From Hormiphora californensis (taxonomy: Eukaryota > Ctenophora > Tentaculata > Cydippida > Pleurobrachiidae): 64,000 bases of DNA. The translations under genes were made by a program, and so were the position numbers. The stretch lies in the NCBI GenBank assembly GCA_020137815.1, contig CM035351.1:8139743-8203742 (forward strand). The letters are read 5' to 3'. The notes beneath the pieces are model-generated. The model was not told the origin of the DNA, did not search any database, and worked only from the letters and a program-made list of their open reading frames with translations. This document shows positions 1 to 13,257 of this stretch, piece by piece (position 1 is the first letter of the stretch; every line of letters starts with the position of its first letter).

Positions 1-2221
<2,221 letters not shown>

Positions 2222-4333
2222 TTCATTTAACCAGTCACACCTAGTTCACTCTGCCGTTACCCTGTCTATCATTGTACCAGTCACACCTAGTTCACTCTGC
2301 AGTTACCCTGCCTATCATTATACAGTCATACCTAGTTCATTCTGCAGTTACTCTGCCTATCATTTAACCAGTCACACCTAGTTCATTCTGCAGTTACCCT
2401 GCCTATCATTGCACCAGTCTCACCTAGTTCATTTTACAGTTACCCTGTTTATCATTTAACCAGTCACACCTAGTTCATTCTACAGCTATCCCGCATATCA
2501 TTGAACCAGTCATACCTAGTTCATTCCGCAGTTATCCTGCCTATCATTGTACCACCCACACCTAGTTCACCTTGCAGTTATCCTGCCTATCACTGAACCA
2601 GTCATACCTAGTTCATTCCGCAGTTATCCTGCCTATCATTGTACCACCCACACCTAGTTCATCCTGCAGTTATCCTGCCTATCATTGCACTAGTCACACC
2701 TAGTTCATCCTGCAGGTACCCTGCCTATCATGGTACCAGTCACACTAAGTTCATTCTGCAGTTATCCTGCCTATCATTGTACCAGTCACACTAAGTTCAT
2801 TCTGCAGTTATCCTGCCTATCATTATACAGTCACACCTAGTTCATTCTGCAGTTATCCTACCTATCATTGTACCAGTCACACCTAGTTCATTCTGCAGTT
2901 ATCCTGCCTATCATTGTACCAGTCACACGTAGTTCATTCCGCAGTTATCCTGCCTATCATTGTACCACCCACACCTAGTTCATCCTGCAGCTACCCTGCC
3001 TATCATTGTACCACCCACACTAAGTTCATTCTGCAGTTACCCTGTCTATCATTGTACCAGTCACACTAAGTTCATTCTGCAGTTATCCTGCCTATCATTG
3101 TACCAGTCACACTAAGTTCATTCTGCAGTTATCCTGCCTATCATTGTACCAGTCACACTAAGTTCATTCTGCAGTTATCCTGCCTATCATTATACAGTCA
3201 CACCTAGTTCATTCTGCAGTTATCCTGCCTTTCATTGTACCAGTCACACCTAGTTCATTCTGCAGTTATCCTGCCTATCATTGTACCAGTCACACTTAGT
3301 TCACTCTGCAGTTACCCTGCCTATCATTGCACTAGTCACACCTAGTTCATTTGCAGTTAACTTGCCTAGCATTGCATTAGCCACATCTAGTTCATTCTGC
3401 AGTTATCCTGCCTATCATTGCACTAGTCACACCTAGTTCATTTTGCAGTTACCCTACCTATCATTTTACCAGTCACACATAGTTCATTCTACAGTTACCC
3501 TGTCTACCATTGTACCAGTTACACCTAGTTCACCTTGCAGTTACCCCACCTATCATTGTACCAGTCACACCTAGTTCATTCTGCAGTTACCCTGCCTATC
3601 ATTGCACCAGTCTCACCTAGTTCATTCTGCAGTTACCCTGCCTATCATTGTACCACTCACACCTAGCTCATTCTGCAGTTATCCTGCCCATAATTGTTCT
3701 TTCCACACCTAGTCCATTTTGCAGTTACCATTGCAGTATATCATTGTACCAGTCACACCTAGCCCACTCTGCAGTTATCCCGCCTATCATTGTACCAGTC
3801 ACACATAGTTCATTTTGCAGCTACCCTGCCTATCATTGTACCACTCACACCTAGTTCATTTTGCAGTTATCCCGCCTATCATTGTACCAGTCACACCTAG
3901 TTCATTTTGCAGTTATCCCGCCTATCATTGTACCAGTCACACCTAGTTCATTTTGCAGCTACCCTGCCTATCACTGCACCAGTCACACCTAGTTCACTCT
4001 GCAGTTATCCCGCCTATCATTGTACCAGTCACACCTAGTTCATTTTGCAGTTATCCCGCCTATCATTGTACCAGTCACACCTAGTTCATTTTGCAGTTAT
4101 CCCGCCTATCATTGTACCAGTCACACCTAGTACATTCTGCAGCTACCCTGCCTATCATTGCACCAGTCACACAATGGACATCCTATTTCTGCAATTACCT
4201 TGTCTAACATTTTATCAGTCACACCTAGCTCATTTTGTATTTCCCTGCCTATCATTGCACCAGTCACACCTAGTTCACTCTGCAGTTACCCTGCCTATCA
4301 TTGTACCAGTCACACCTATTTCATTTTGCAGTT

Positions 4334-4636
4334 ACCTTCATCTCTCTTTCCTGTGCCATTCCCCCTCTTCCCAGTTTTGGTTCCTTCCCGGTTTGTATCG
4401 TCCTGTTATTGCTTGCCTGCCATCTCGGCACCCTCCTGTCTCTCCTCACTGTTCCCTCCTTTAGCGAACTCTGATACCACACCGGATTACAGCAAAGACA
4501 AGACCCTCCTTGAAGCTCGGTGGAGGAGCACCACTTCAACTCCCCTGGTATGTGTACCCCGCACCCTCTCCAGCATCCCTTCCACGTCATTACAGATCTT
4601 CTATTCGATCACTCTTACATCATTTTGAAGTTTCCC
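4334..4636 (+). repeat. Higher-order insert, copy 1
   Basis: About 300 bp of non-satellite sequence between satellite units, running from CCTTCATCTCTCTTTCCTGT to CATCATTTTGAAGTTTCCCT. It contains an exon-like block preceded by CCCTCCTTTAG and followed by CCCTGGTATGT, giving an open reading of about 30 codons that includes NSDTTPDYSKDKTLLEARW. The function is unknown. Confidence 0.85.
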
Positions 4637-5324
4637 TGCATATCATTGTACCACCCACACTAAGTTCATTCTGCAGTTACCCTGCCTATCATTGTACCAC
4701 CCACACTAAGTTTATTCTGCAGTTATCCTGCCTATCATTGTACCAGTCACACCTAGTTCATTCTGCAGTTATCCTGCCTATCACTGCACCAGTCTCACCT
4801 AGTTCATTCTGCAGTTATCCTCCCTATATGGTTGTACCAGTCGCACCTAGATCATTCTGCAGTTATCCTGTCTATCATTGTACCAGTCACACCTAGTTCA
4901 TCCTGCAGTTATCCTGCCCACCACTGAACCAGACATACCTAGTTCATTCTGCAGTTATCCTGCCTATCCTTGTACCACCCACACCTAGTTCATTCTGCAG
5001 TTATCCTGCCTATCTTTGTACCAGTCATACCTAGTTCATTTTGCAGTTACCCTGCCTATCATTGTACCAGTCACACCTAGCTCATTCTGCAGTTATCCTG
5101 CCTATCATTGTACCACCCACACCTAGTTCATTCTGCAGTTACCCTGCCTATCAATGTACCACCCACACCTAGTTCATTCTGCAGTTATCCTGCCTACCAT
5201 TGCACCAGTCACACCTAGTTCATTCTGCAGTTATCCTGCCTATCATTGCACCAGTCATACCTAGTTCATTCTGCAGTTATCCTGCCTATCATTGTACCAG
5301 TCACACCTAGTTCATTTTGCAGTT

Positions 5325-5627
5325 ACCTTCATCTCTCTTTCCTGTGCCATTCCCCCTCTTCCCAGTTTTGGTTCCTTCCCGGTCTGTATCGTCCTGTTAT
5401 TGCTTGCTTGCCATCTCGGCACCCTCCTGTCTCTCCTCACTGTTCCCTCCTTTAGCGAACTCTGATACCACACCGGATTACAGCAAAGACAAGACCCTCC
5501 TTGAAGCTCGGTGGAGGAGCACCACTTCAACTCCCCTGGTATGTGTACCCCGCACCCTCTCCAGCATCCCTTCCACGTCATTACAGATCTTCTATTCGAT
5601 CACTCTTACATCATTTTGTAGTTTCCC
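5325..5627 (+). repeat. Higher-order insert, copy 2
   Basis: Second, nearly identical copy of the 4334 insert, 991 bp downstream of copy 1. The acceptor-like and donor-like sites and the ~30-codon open block are kept. The flanking satellite units show that insert plus satellite was duplicated as a larger unit. Confidence 0.85.
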
Positions 5628-6266
5628 TGCATATCATTGTACCACCCACACTAAGTTCATTCTGCAGTTACCCTGCCCATCATTGTACCAGTCACACCTA
5701 GTTCATTCTGCAGTTACGCTGCCTATCATTGTACCAGTCACACCTAGTTCATTCGGCAGTTACTCTGCCTATCATTGTACCAGTCACACCTAGTTCATTT
5801 TGCAGTTATCCTGCCTATCATTGTACCACCCACACTAAGTTCATTCAGCAGTTATCCTGCCTATCATTGTACCAGTCACACCTAGTTCACTCTGCAGCTA
5901 TCCTGCCTACCATTACACCAGTATCACCTAGTTCACTCTGCAGTTAAACTGCCTATCATTGTACCACCCACACCTAGTTCATTTTGCAGTTATCCTGCCT
6001 ATCATTGTACCACCCACACCTAGTTCATTTTGCAGTTACCCTGCCTATCATTGCACAAGTCTCACCTAGTTCATTCTGCAGTTATCCTGCCTATCATTGC
6101 ACCAGTCACATCTAGTTCATTCTGCAGTTATCCTGCCTAACATTGCACCAGTCACACCTAGTTCACTCTGCAGTTAACCTGCCCATCATTGCACCAGTCA
6201 CACCTAGTTCATTCTGCAGTTATCCTGCCTATCATTGTACAGTCACACCTAGTTCATTTTGCAGTT

Positions 6267-6569
6267 ACCTTCATCTCTCTTTCCTGTGCCATTCCCCCTC
6301 TTCCCAGTTTTGGTTCCTTCCCGGTTTGTATCGTCCTGTTATTGCTTGCCCGCCATCTCGGCACCCTCCTGTCTCTCCTCACTGTTCCCTCCTTTAGCGA
6401 ACTCTGATACCACACCGGATTACAGCAAAGACAAGACCCTCCTTGAAGCTCGGTGGAGGAGCACCACTTCAACTCACCTGGTATGTGTACCCCGCACCCT
6501 CTCCAGCATCCCTTCCACGTCATTACAGATCTTCTATTCGATCACTCTTACATCATTCTGAAGTTTCCC
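6267..6569 (+). repeat. Higher-order insert, copy 3
   Basis: Third copy, 942 bp after copy 2. The 49-bp difference in spacing is close to one satellite unit. There is one coding change in the exon-like block (CCC to CAC, P to H), and both splice-like sites are retained. Confidence 0.85.
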
Positions 6570-7985
6570 TGCCTATCATTGTACCACCCACACTAAGTTC
6601 ATTCTGCAGTTACCCTGCCTATCACTGCACCAGTCTCACCTAGTTCATTTTGCAGTTACCCTGCCTATCATTGTACCACCCACACTAAGTTCATTCTGCA
6701 GTTATCCTGCCTATCATTGTACCAGTCACACCTAGTTCATTCTGCAGTTATCCTGCCTATCATTGCACCAGTCTCACCTAATTCATTCTGCAGTTACCCT
6801 GCCTTTCATTGTACCACCCACACTAAGTTCATTCTGCAGTTATCCTGCCTATCATTGTACCAGTCACACCTAGTTCACTCTGCAGCTATCCTGCCTATCA
6901 TTACACCAGTATCACCTAGATCACTCTGCAGTTAAACTGCCTATCATTGTACCACCCACACCTAGTTCATTTGCAGTTACCCTGCCTATCATTGTACCAC
7001 CCACACCTAGTTCATTTTGCAGTTACCCTGCCTATCATTGTACCACCCACACCTAGTTCATTTTGCAGTTACCCTGCCTATCATTGTACCACCCACACCT
7101 AGTTCATTCTGCAGTTACCCTGCCTATCATTGCACCAGTCTCACCTACTTCATTTTGCAGTCATTCTGCCTATCATTGAACCAGTCACACCTAGATCATC
7201 CTGCAGTTATCCTGCCTATCATTGTACCACCCACACCTAGTTCAATCTACAGTTACCCTGCCTATTATTGCACCAGTCTCACCTAGTTCACTCTGCAGTT
7301 ACCCTGCCTATCATTGTACCAGTCACACCTAGTTCATTCTGCAGTTATCCTGCCTATCATTGATCCAGTCACACCTAGATCATCCTGCAGTTACCCTGCC
7401 TATCATTGCACCAGTCCCACCTAGTTCATTCTGCAGCTACCCTGCTTATCATTGTACCAGTCACACCTAGTTCATTCTGAAGTTACCCTGCCTATCATTG
7501 CACCAGTCTCACCTAGTTCATTCTGCAATTACCCTACCTATCATTGTATCAGTCACACCTAGTTCACTCTGCAGTTACCCTGCCTATCATTGCACCAGTC
7601 ACACCTAGTTCACTCTGCAGTTACCCTGCCTATCATTGTACCAGTCACACCTAGTTCATTCTGCAGTTATCCTGCCTATCATTGATCCAGTCACACCTAG
7701 ATCATCCTGCAGTTACCCTGCCTATCATTGCACCAGTCCCACCTAGTTCATTCTGCAGCTACCCTGCTTATCATTGTACCAGTCACACCTAGTTCATTCT
7801 GAAGTTACCCTGCCTATCATTGCACCAGTCTCACCTAGTTCATTCTGCAATTACCCTACCTATCATTGTATCAGTCACACCTAGTTCACTCTGCAGTTAC
7901 CCTGCCTTTAACTGTACCAGCCTCACCTAGTTCACTCTGCAATTACCCTGACTATCATTGTCCCAGTCACAGCTAGTTCACTCCG

Positions 7986-10900
7986 CAGTCTTACCTCTGT
8001 CGAGTCTACCTACCTTTCACATCCTTCTACTCCAGGCACCTCAAAGAGCCCCGAATGTCATGGAGATACTCCAACACAACCTCCGCAAGACAGAAGGACC
8101 AGCTTATGAAATCCAGCTATCCCTTATCGACCACCCAGAAACCTTTGCTATGATCACAGAGCCCCCCAGGAGAAAAGCGATATTCGGAAACCTCTCAGTC
8201 TTTCCCCCTTACCCGGCATCAGACCCTCCTCGTGCCTGCATTGTCACTCATCCATCCCAAGCAAAGAAATGCCGGATCTTATCCAGTCTATGCAGCCCGG
8301 ACATCACTACCATCGTTTACGAAAATGTGGTATTCTGTTCAGCTTACTGGGCTCACGACATTCTCGACCCCCCTCCCCTACTGACCTCAGTGGTAGATTG
8401 GGCAGCCTCAAATAACCTCCAGGCGATGTTCTGTGGTGACTTTAACGCCAGACATTTGACGTGGGACACCGTGAACAACTCCAGAGGAAACAAGCTGAAG
8501 TCTTGGATAGAAGACTCGAACCTCACGATCTTGAACACTCTTGGTCAGATCACCAGGGCGGAAAATGGATCAGAGTCAACTATAGACCTCAGCTTAGTCA
8601 CTCAGGGAATGGTACCATGGACGTCAAATTGGAAAACTTGCTCCCTACGACACGGATCGGACCACTTCCCTATCCGTTTCAGCATGATCCCCCCAGTCTG
8701 GAACACCCGTCCCCAGAAGCAATGGAGGGTGACTACAACGGTAGACTACGAGGAGATGAGGAAACAGCTAGAACACAACACCAAAAAGTTCAGCTGGGCT
8801 CCAGCAAATAACACAGGCCGATTAAACGACAAAAATCGGAACTTCATCACGTGTGTGAACGAAGCACACACGAAATCCTCGTCCACCTGCCACTTCCCTG
8901 ACAACCCATCCAAACTATGGTTTACGAAAGAAGTCAGAACCCAGAGGAATGAAGCTATCGACCTGGAGAAGGAAAGCTTACAACCAAATGCAGACCCAGG
9001 AATCGGAGCAAAACTCTCCCACTCGCAACGGTACCTTCATAAGCGGATAGGTAAAGAGAGGAAATCATCCTGGAAGAGCTGGAGTACGAATTTAGGGAAA
9101 AGGCAAATGGCCAAACTCTTAAAGAAAATGGCGGCAGGAAAACCAACACCAGGAATGCCCCCAATCGAGAGGAATGGCTCCCCCCTTGGAAAAGGACAAG
9201 ATTGCCTGGACCACATTGCGGACACTCTCATAGGAGGTGAAGACAGAGCTGAGCCCAAAGCAATGTTCAAGCAGATCAACTCGATTGATGACATGATTGA
9301 GAACACCAGGCTCGCAGAGAAGATCGTAACACCAGCCCGACTTGACCAGGCCCTGAAAAGCATTAACAACCCAGATAGTGCCCCAGGTCCAGACGATATA
9401 CACTGGAGGACACTCATCGAGACCGCACCCATCTCCAACCCAGTTCTTATAAGCATATTCAAGGACTGCATCACCTTAGGAGCTATTCCAGATGACTGGT
9501 GTAAGACTAAAGGGGTACTTCTCCAGAAACCGGGAAGAGACCATACAGACCCCTCGGGATACAGGACGATTACCCTGGCATCAAACCTGTACAAGCTCCT
9601 AGAAAAGCTGGTATTGATATACCTGGCCACCGAACGGCAAATCTTCTCCCAACTACACCCTCACCAGTACGGCTTTATCCCGGGGAAGAGCTGCGACATG
9701 GCCCTGACCGTACTGACCGAGAAGATAGAATCTGCCCTGCACAGGAAAGAGTACTGTGTGGTGCTTTTTATGGATATTAAGGGGGCATTCGATCGAGTGA
9801 AGAAAGAGAGGATGATCGAATATCTAAAGCAACACGGCTGTCCTGACCAGATTGCCAGTATATTTGAGCAATTCCTTAACAACAGGATCATCACCATCGA
9901 CATTGAAGACGCCTCAATCTCGAGAGGTAACCTTCCAGGGGGTGCCCAAGGAACGTCGGGGATGCCATTGAAGTGGAATGTGGGTACGACACCTCTACTA
10001 GCCACCGTAAACAAAAGAGAACACCTCCAAGCGCTAGCAGACGACCTCGCCAGCGCAGCATCAGGCGCAGTACTGGAGGACCTCATCCCCCGTACACAAT
10101 GGATACTGGACCGGGTTGTAGAATGGTGTGACCATATGGGACTGGAACTATCAACAAGCAAAACTCAGTTCATGGTTTTTACACATCGACTGAAAAACAA
10201 GATCCCCGTCCAAAAGCTGTACTACAAGGGGTCCCCCATAGAGCAGGTAACCAGTTACAAATTCCTGGGGGTGACATTCGACCCGAAACTCTCTTGGACA
10301 ACCCACTTCAACCGAGTGATCAGAGAGGCCGGCACAACGGAACACCTTGCGAACAGAACTGTGGGAGCGACATGGGGAACAGGTCCCGAGGTGCAGCGCT
10401 GGGTCTGGACTGCCATCACCTCTGCCAAGATCCTGTACGGGTGTCACATTACCATTGGAGGAACAGAAGCCGCGACCATCAAAGACAAGCTCAACAAGCT
10501 ACATTACAACGCGTCGAAACGAGTCCTCCACTGCTCCAGGACTACCCCGAAACTCATCGCATGCGGATTAGCCGGCTTAGAACCCCTGCATATCGCTGGC
10601 AAAAAGAGAGCAATAACAACTCTCGCGAAACTCCCAGTACAAAGCCAGAAAAAGAAAGGCACCACATGGCAGAGCCACAACACTTTTCTTCACAACGAAG
10701 TATCAATGGCTACCAACAACCTGCCAACAGACTCCTGCCCCCCATTTTACGCCAACCCCCTTTACACTACGGAAATCCCACCATCGGGTACCACTCTGAA
10801 CACCTCCACGCCGGGCCTCCATATCTTCACAGATGGCTCAGATAAGAAAGACGGAAGAGTGGGAGGAGGCTGGTGTATCTACAAAGACGGCCGAGAGATC

Positions 10901-11942
10901 GAGACGGGACAATGCAAGCTACACCCGGTCGCCTCTATCAACCAGGCGGAGTCCAAAGCACTCCAGCTGGCCGCCGAGGATGCTCTGAGGATATTTCTCA
11001 AGGATATATCCGTAACCACGGTCTGCTTCTACACCGACAGCAGAGTAGTCATTCAGAGGATAGCATCCTCACCGTTCACCGCTCACACTACCGTGGCCCT
11101 CGTCAAAACGCTTAACAAGCTGGGGGAAAAATGCCCGGTATCCATCACCTGGTGCCCGGGACACCACGGGATAGAAGGGAACGAGCGTGCGGACCAGCTG
11201 GCGAAAGCTGCTGCAGACGCGGATGCTCCCCCTCCCACAGAGCATTTCATCCCTGTCGGTAAGATCAAGTCGGCAGCCAAAACGTGGTCCCTAACTCAGC
11301 TGCCTTCACACCATACTCAGCTGAAGGAAAAGCTGAAATCGACCAACCATCTGATAGGCCACGTTTTCCCCCTAATCCAAGGCAGATCTTCAAAAGACCC
11401 CCTCCCATCCACTAATGTTGCCAACTTCCTGGCGAACAGAGGCAATCTTGGGATTTTCCTCCACAGAAGAGGAATAATAAACTCCCCGGCATGCAGATTC
11501 TGCGGAATGGAGGTGGAAGACAATAGCCATGTCCTATGTTTCTGCCCTGCTCTATCTCGGACCAGAGCCAAGCACTATCAATCCCTATCCCTACACCCTA
11601 ACACAGTCGCAACATGCAACCTCTCTACCCTCGATTCCTTCTTATCTGACTGTAAGGTAATGGATTCTCACCCTGACCTCCTACCAGCAGACTAACCACC
11701 TCGCACATAGTTCACCATCTCGGCCCCTTGTTTTGTGCTCCTCGGATTCGGCGTACTTCATGCTGTTGGACTCTCTCATCGTGTGCGTGAACTCTCCCCC
11801 AGTAGGGCTCTTGTTTTTTTTTTCTTCTTTTATAATTTATTAGTAGTGGATTTTCTATAGTTTTCTTTGTGGTCCATACTTCTATTTATTTCACCCCAAC
11901 TATCCTCAGTGTCTTTCCTTCTCTACACCCCTCCTTATTTAA
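7986..11942 (+). mobile_element. LINE retrotransposon (EN-RT-RNase H, I/R1-like group)
   Basis: The element starts where the 46-bp satellite loses its register (about 7985). It carries one long ORF (8060-11695) and a ~250-bp 3' region with a T-rich tract (TTGTTTTTTTTTCTTC), and runs into a (CTCTCC)n block. No ORF1 (gag-like) frame is visible upstream; the satellite takes its place. The order AP-like endonuclease, reverse transcriptase, RNase H, then a Cys/His cluster is that of the I/R1/LOA-type non-LTR elements. The exact clade needs a tree. No target-site duplication could be defined because both flanks are repetitive. Confidence 0.85.
8060..11695 (+). CDS. LINE ORF2: endonuclease-reverse transcriptase-RNase H polyprotein
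   Basis: A 1211-residue uninterrupted frame from the Met at 8060. The open frame extends 34 codons upstream, but only into satellite-derived sequence; the endonuclease begins MEILQHNLRKT, matching the usual LxxNLrK start. Endonuclease motifs: EPP (about residue 35), GDFNARH (about 126), STIDLSL, GSDHFPI (about 199). RT: PGPDDIHW, SGYRTITL, FMDIKGAFDR (about 569), GGAQGTSGMP, and LADD (about 659) in place of the usual Y/FADD, with both catalytic Asp kept. RNase H: FTDGS (about 923), a Glu in NQAESKAL, FYTDS (about 990), HHGIEGNERAD (about 1034). The C-terminus has a CRFCG...HVLCFC cluster typical of this group. No stop or frameshift, so insertion is probably recent. Supplies nicking and target-primed reverse transcription for its own RNA. 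Confidence 0.93.
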   Translation: MEILQHNLRKTEGPAYEIQLSLIDHPETFAMITEPPRRKAIFGNLSVFPPYPASDPPRACIVTHPSQAKKCRILSSLCSPDITTIVYENVVFCSAYWAHDILDPPPLLTSVVDWAASNNLQAMFCGDFNARHLTWDTVNNSRGNKLKSWIEDSNLTILNTLGQITRAENGSESTIDLSLVTQGMVPWTSNWKTCSLRHGSDHFPIRFSMIPPVWNTRPQKQWRVTTTVDYEEMRKQLEHNTKKFSWAPANNTGRLNDKNRNFITCVNEAHTKSSSTCHFPDNPSKLWFTKEVRTQRNEAIDLEKESLQPNADPGIGAKLSHSQRYLHKRIGKERKSSWKSWSTNLGKRQMAKLLKKMAAGKPTPGMPPIERNGSPLGKGQDCLDHIADTLIGGEDRAEPKAMFKQINSIDDMIENTRLAEKIVTPARLDQALKSINNPDSAPGPDDIHWRTLIETAPISNPVLISIFKDCITLGAIPDDWCKTKGVLLQKPGRDHTDPSGYRTITLASNLYKLLEKLVLIYLATERQIFSQLHPHQYGFIPGKSCDMALTVLTEKIESALHRKEYCVVLFMDIKGAFDRVKKERMIEYLKQHGCPDQIASIFEQFLNNRIITIDIEDASISRGNLPGGAQGTSGMPLKWNVGTTPLLATVNKREHLQALADDLASAASGAVLEDLIPRTQWILDRVVEWCDHMGLELSTSKTQFMVFTHRLKNKIPVQKLYYKGSPIEQVTSYKFLGVTFDPKLSWTTHFNRVIREAGTTEHLANRTVGATWGTGPEVQRWVWTAITSAKILYGCHITIGGTEAATIKDKLNKLHYNASKRVLHCSRTTPKLIACGLAGLEPLHIAGKKRAITTLAKLPVQSQKKKGTTWQSHNTFLHNEVSMATNNLPTDSCPPFYANPLYTTEIPPSGTTLNTSTPGLHIFTDGSDKKDGRVGGGWCIYKDGREIETGQCKLHPVASINQAESKALQLAAEDALRIFLKDISVTTVCFYTDSRVVIQRIASSPFTAHTTVALVKTLNKLGEKCPVSITWCPGHHGIEGNERADQLAKAAADADAPPPTEHFIPVGKIKSAAKTWSLTQLPSHHTQLKEKLKSTNHLIGHVFPLIQGRSSKDPLPSTNVANFLANRGNLGIFLHRRGIINSPACRFCGMEVEDNSHVLCFCPALSRTRAKHYQSLSLHPNTVATCNLSTLDSFLSDCKVMDSHPDLLPAD

Positions 11943-12778
11943 TCATATCTCCCTCTCCCTCTCCCTCTCCTCCCTCTCCCTCTCCCTCTCCCTCTCCCCT
12001 CTCTCCTCTCCCTCTCCTCTCCCTCTCCCTCTCCCTCTCCCTCTCCTCCCTCTCCCTCTCCCTCTCCCTCTCCCTCTCCCTCTCCCTCTCCTCTCCCTCT
12101 CCCTCTCCCTCTCCTCATCCCTCTCCCTCTCCCTCTCCCTCTCCCTCTCCCTCTTCCTCCTCTCCCTCTCCCTCTCCCTCTCCCTCTCCCTCTCCCTCTC
12201 CCTCTCCCTCTCCCTCTCCCTCTCCCCTCTCCCTCTCCCTCTCCCCTCTCCCTCTCCCTCTCCCTTCTCCCTCTCCCTCTCCCTCTCCCTCTCCCTCTCC
12301 CTCTCCCTCTCCCCTCTCCCTCTCCGCTCTAGCCTCTCCTCCCTCTCCCTCTCTCCCTCTCCCTCTCACCGTCTCCCTCTCCCTCTCCCTCTCCCTCTCC
12401 CTCTCCCTCTCCCCTCTCCCTCTCCTCTCCCTCTCCGGCCTCGTCCCTCTCCCTCTCGCCTCCCTCTCCCTCTCCCTCTCCCTCTCCCTCTCCCCTCTAC
12501 CTCTCCTCTCGCCTCCCCCTTCCCTCTACCTCTCCCTCTCCTTCGTCCCTCTCCCCAGTCTCCCTCTCCATCTCCCTCTCCCTCGCTCCCTCTCCCTCTC
12601 CCTCTCCCTCTCCCTCTCCCTCATCCTCTCCCTCTCAAAACAAAAACCTCCTCCCTCTCCCTCTCCCTCTCCCTCTCCCTCTCCCTCTCCCTCTCCCCTC
12701 TCCCTCTCCCTCTCCCTCTCCCTCCCTCCCCTCTCCCTCTCCCTCTCCCTCTCCCTCTCCCTCTCCCTCTCCCTCTCT
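11943..12778. repeat. (CTCTCC)n hexanucleotide block
   Basis: About 830 bp of CCCTCT/CTCTCC hexamers with scattered substitutions and one CAAAACAAAAACC break near 12638. It gives spurious Ser-Pro/Ser-Leu frames on + and Gly-Glu/Arg-Glu frames on the other strand. Its position right after the LINE 3' region suggests expansion of the element's 3' tail. Confidence 0.95.
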
Positions 12779-13210
12779 CGCTATCGTCAATACGATGATA
12801 GGAGCCAGCCGGAATGTTATCTTTATATGCAATGAGTATATTGATTCTATCCAACCTAGCCCCTACCCACCCCTTCCCTTCTTCCTAGCCCCAACCTGGT
12901 GTCTGACACCCTCCCCTCTACTCAAACCAAGACGACAGACGCTTTGGCAGACAAGACGGCACTCCAGTGGGCCCCAACGGCACTCCAACTGGGCCCAAAT
13001 GACATTACCCATGACAAGCAGTGGGCTCCCCCTTACACTTTGGCACATATTCGGATTCCTGATTGAATACTACCGAAGTGTCTGTAAGGTGTGGCGGTCC
13101 GGGTGATGTTGACCATGCCGGGAGCATGTGTCTCGGTTGTCAGGTGCAATCCACCTGGTTTCCGTTTTGGCAAACCTCAGCTTAGTATCCAAAAAAAAAA
13201 AAAAAAAAAA

Positions 13211-13243
<33 letters not shown>

Positions 13244-13257
13244 TAAAGATTTCTCAC
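12779..13257. other. Gene-free stretch beside PPIP5K 3' end
   Basis: Contains a poly-A run followed by an interrupted GA run (about 13191-13243). I looked on the minus strand for the continuation of the PPIP5K phosphatase domain and did not find it here. Confidence 0.55.

Larger units (their letters stand above)
2222..7985 (+). repeat. 46-bp tandem satellite array
   Basis: The unit is about 46 bp, built on CACACCTAGTTCATTCTGCA followed by GTTATCCTGCCTATCATTGT and ACCAGT. For example, ACCTAGTTCA at 2881 recurs 46 bp later at 2927. The array holds over 100 units with 5-20 percent divergence; common variants are ACCACCCACACTAAG and GCACCAGTCTCACC. Since 46 is not a multiple of 3, translation cycles through three frames and reaches a stop (CACACCTAG) about every 138 bp, which explains the repetitive short ORFs. 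It is not coding. Longer-period structure is present: a ~300-bp insert three times, and a seven-unit block near 7349-7590 repeated at 7671-7912 (322 bp apart, 7 x 46). Each unit carries TTCATTCTGCAG, which looks like a 3' splice site. Confidence 0.95.

Noticed and set aside
2222-7985. CRISPR-like array
   Set aside because: Units are contiguous 46-bp tandem repeats without unique spacers, in a eukaryotic genome.
11867-12835. Ser-Pro/Ser-Leu rich 322-aa and 309-aa proteins
   Set aside because: Both are readings of the (CTCTCC)n block in different frames.
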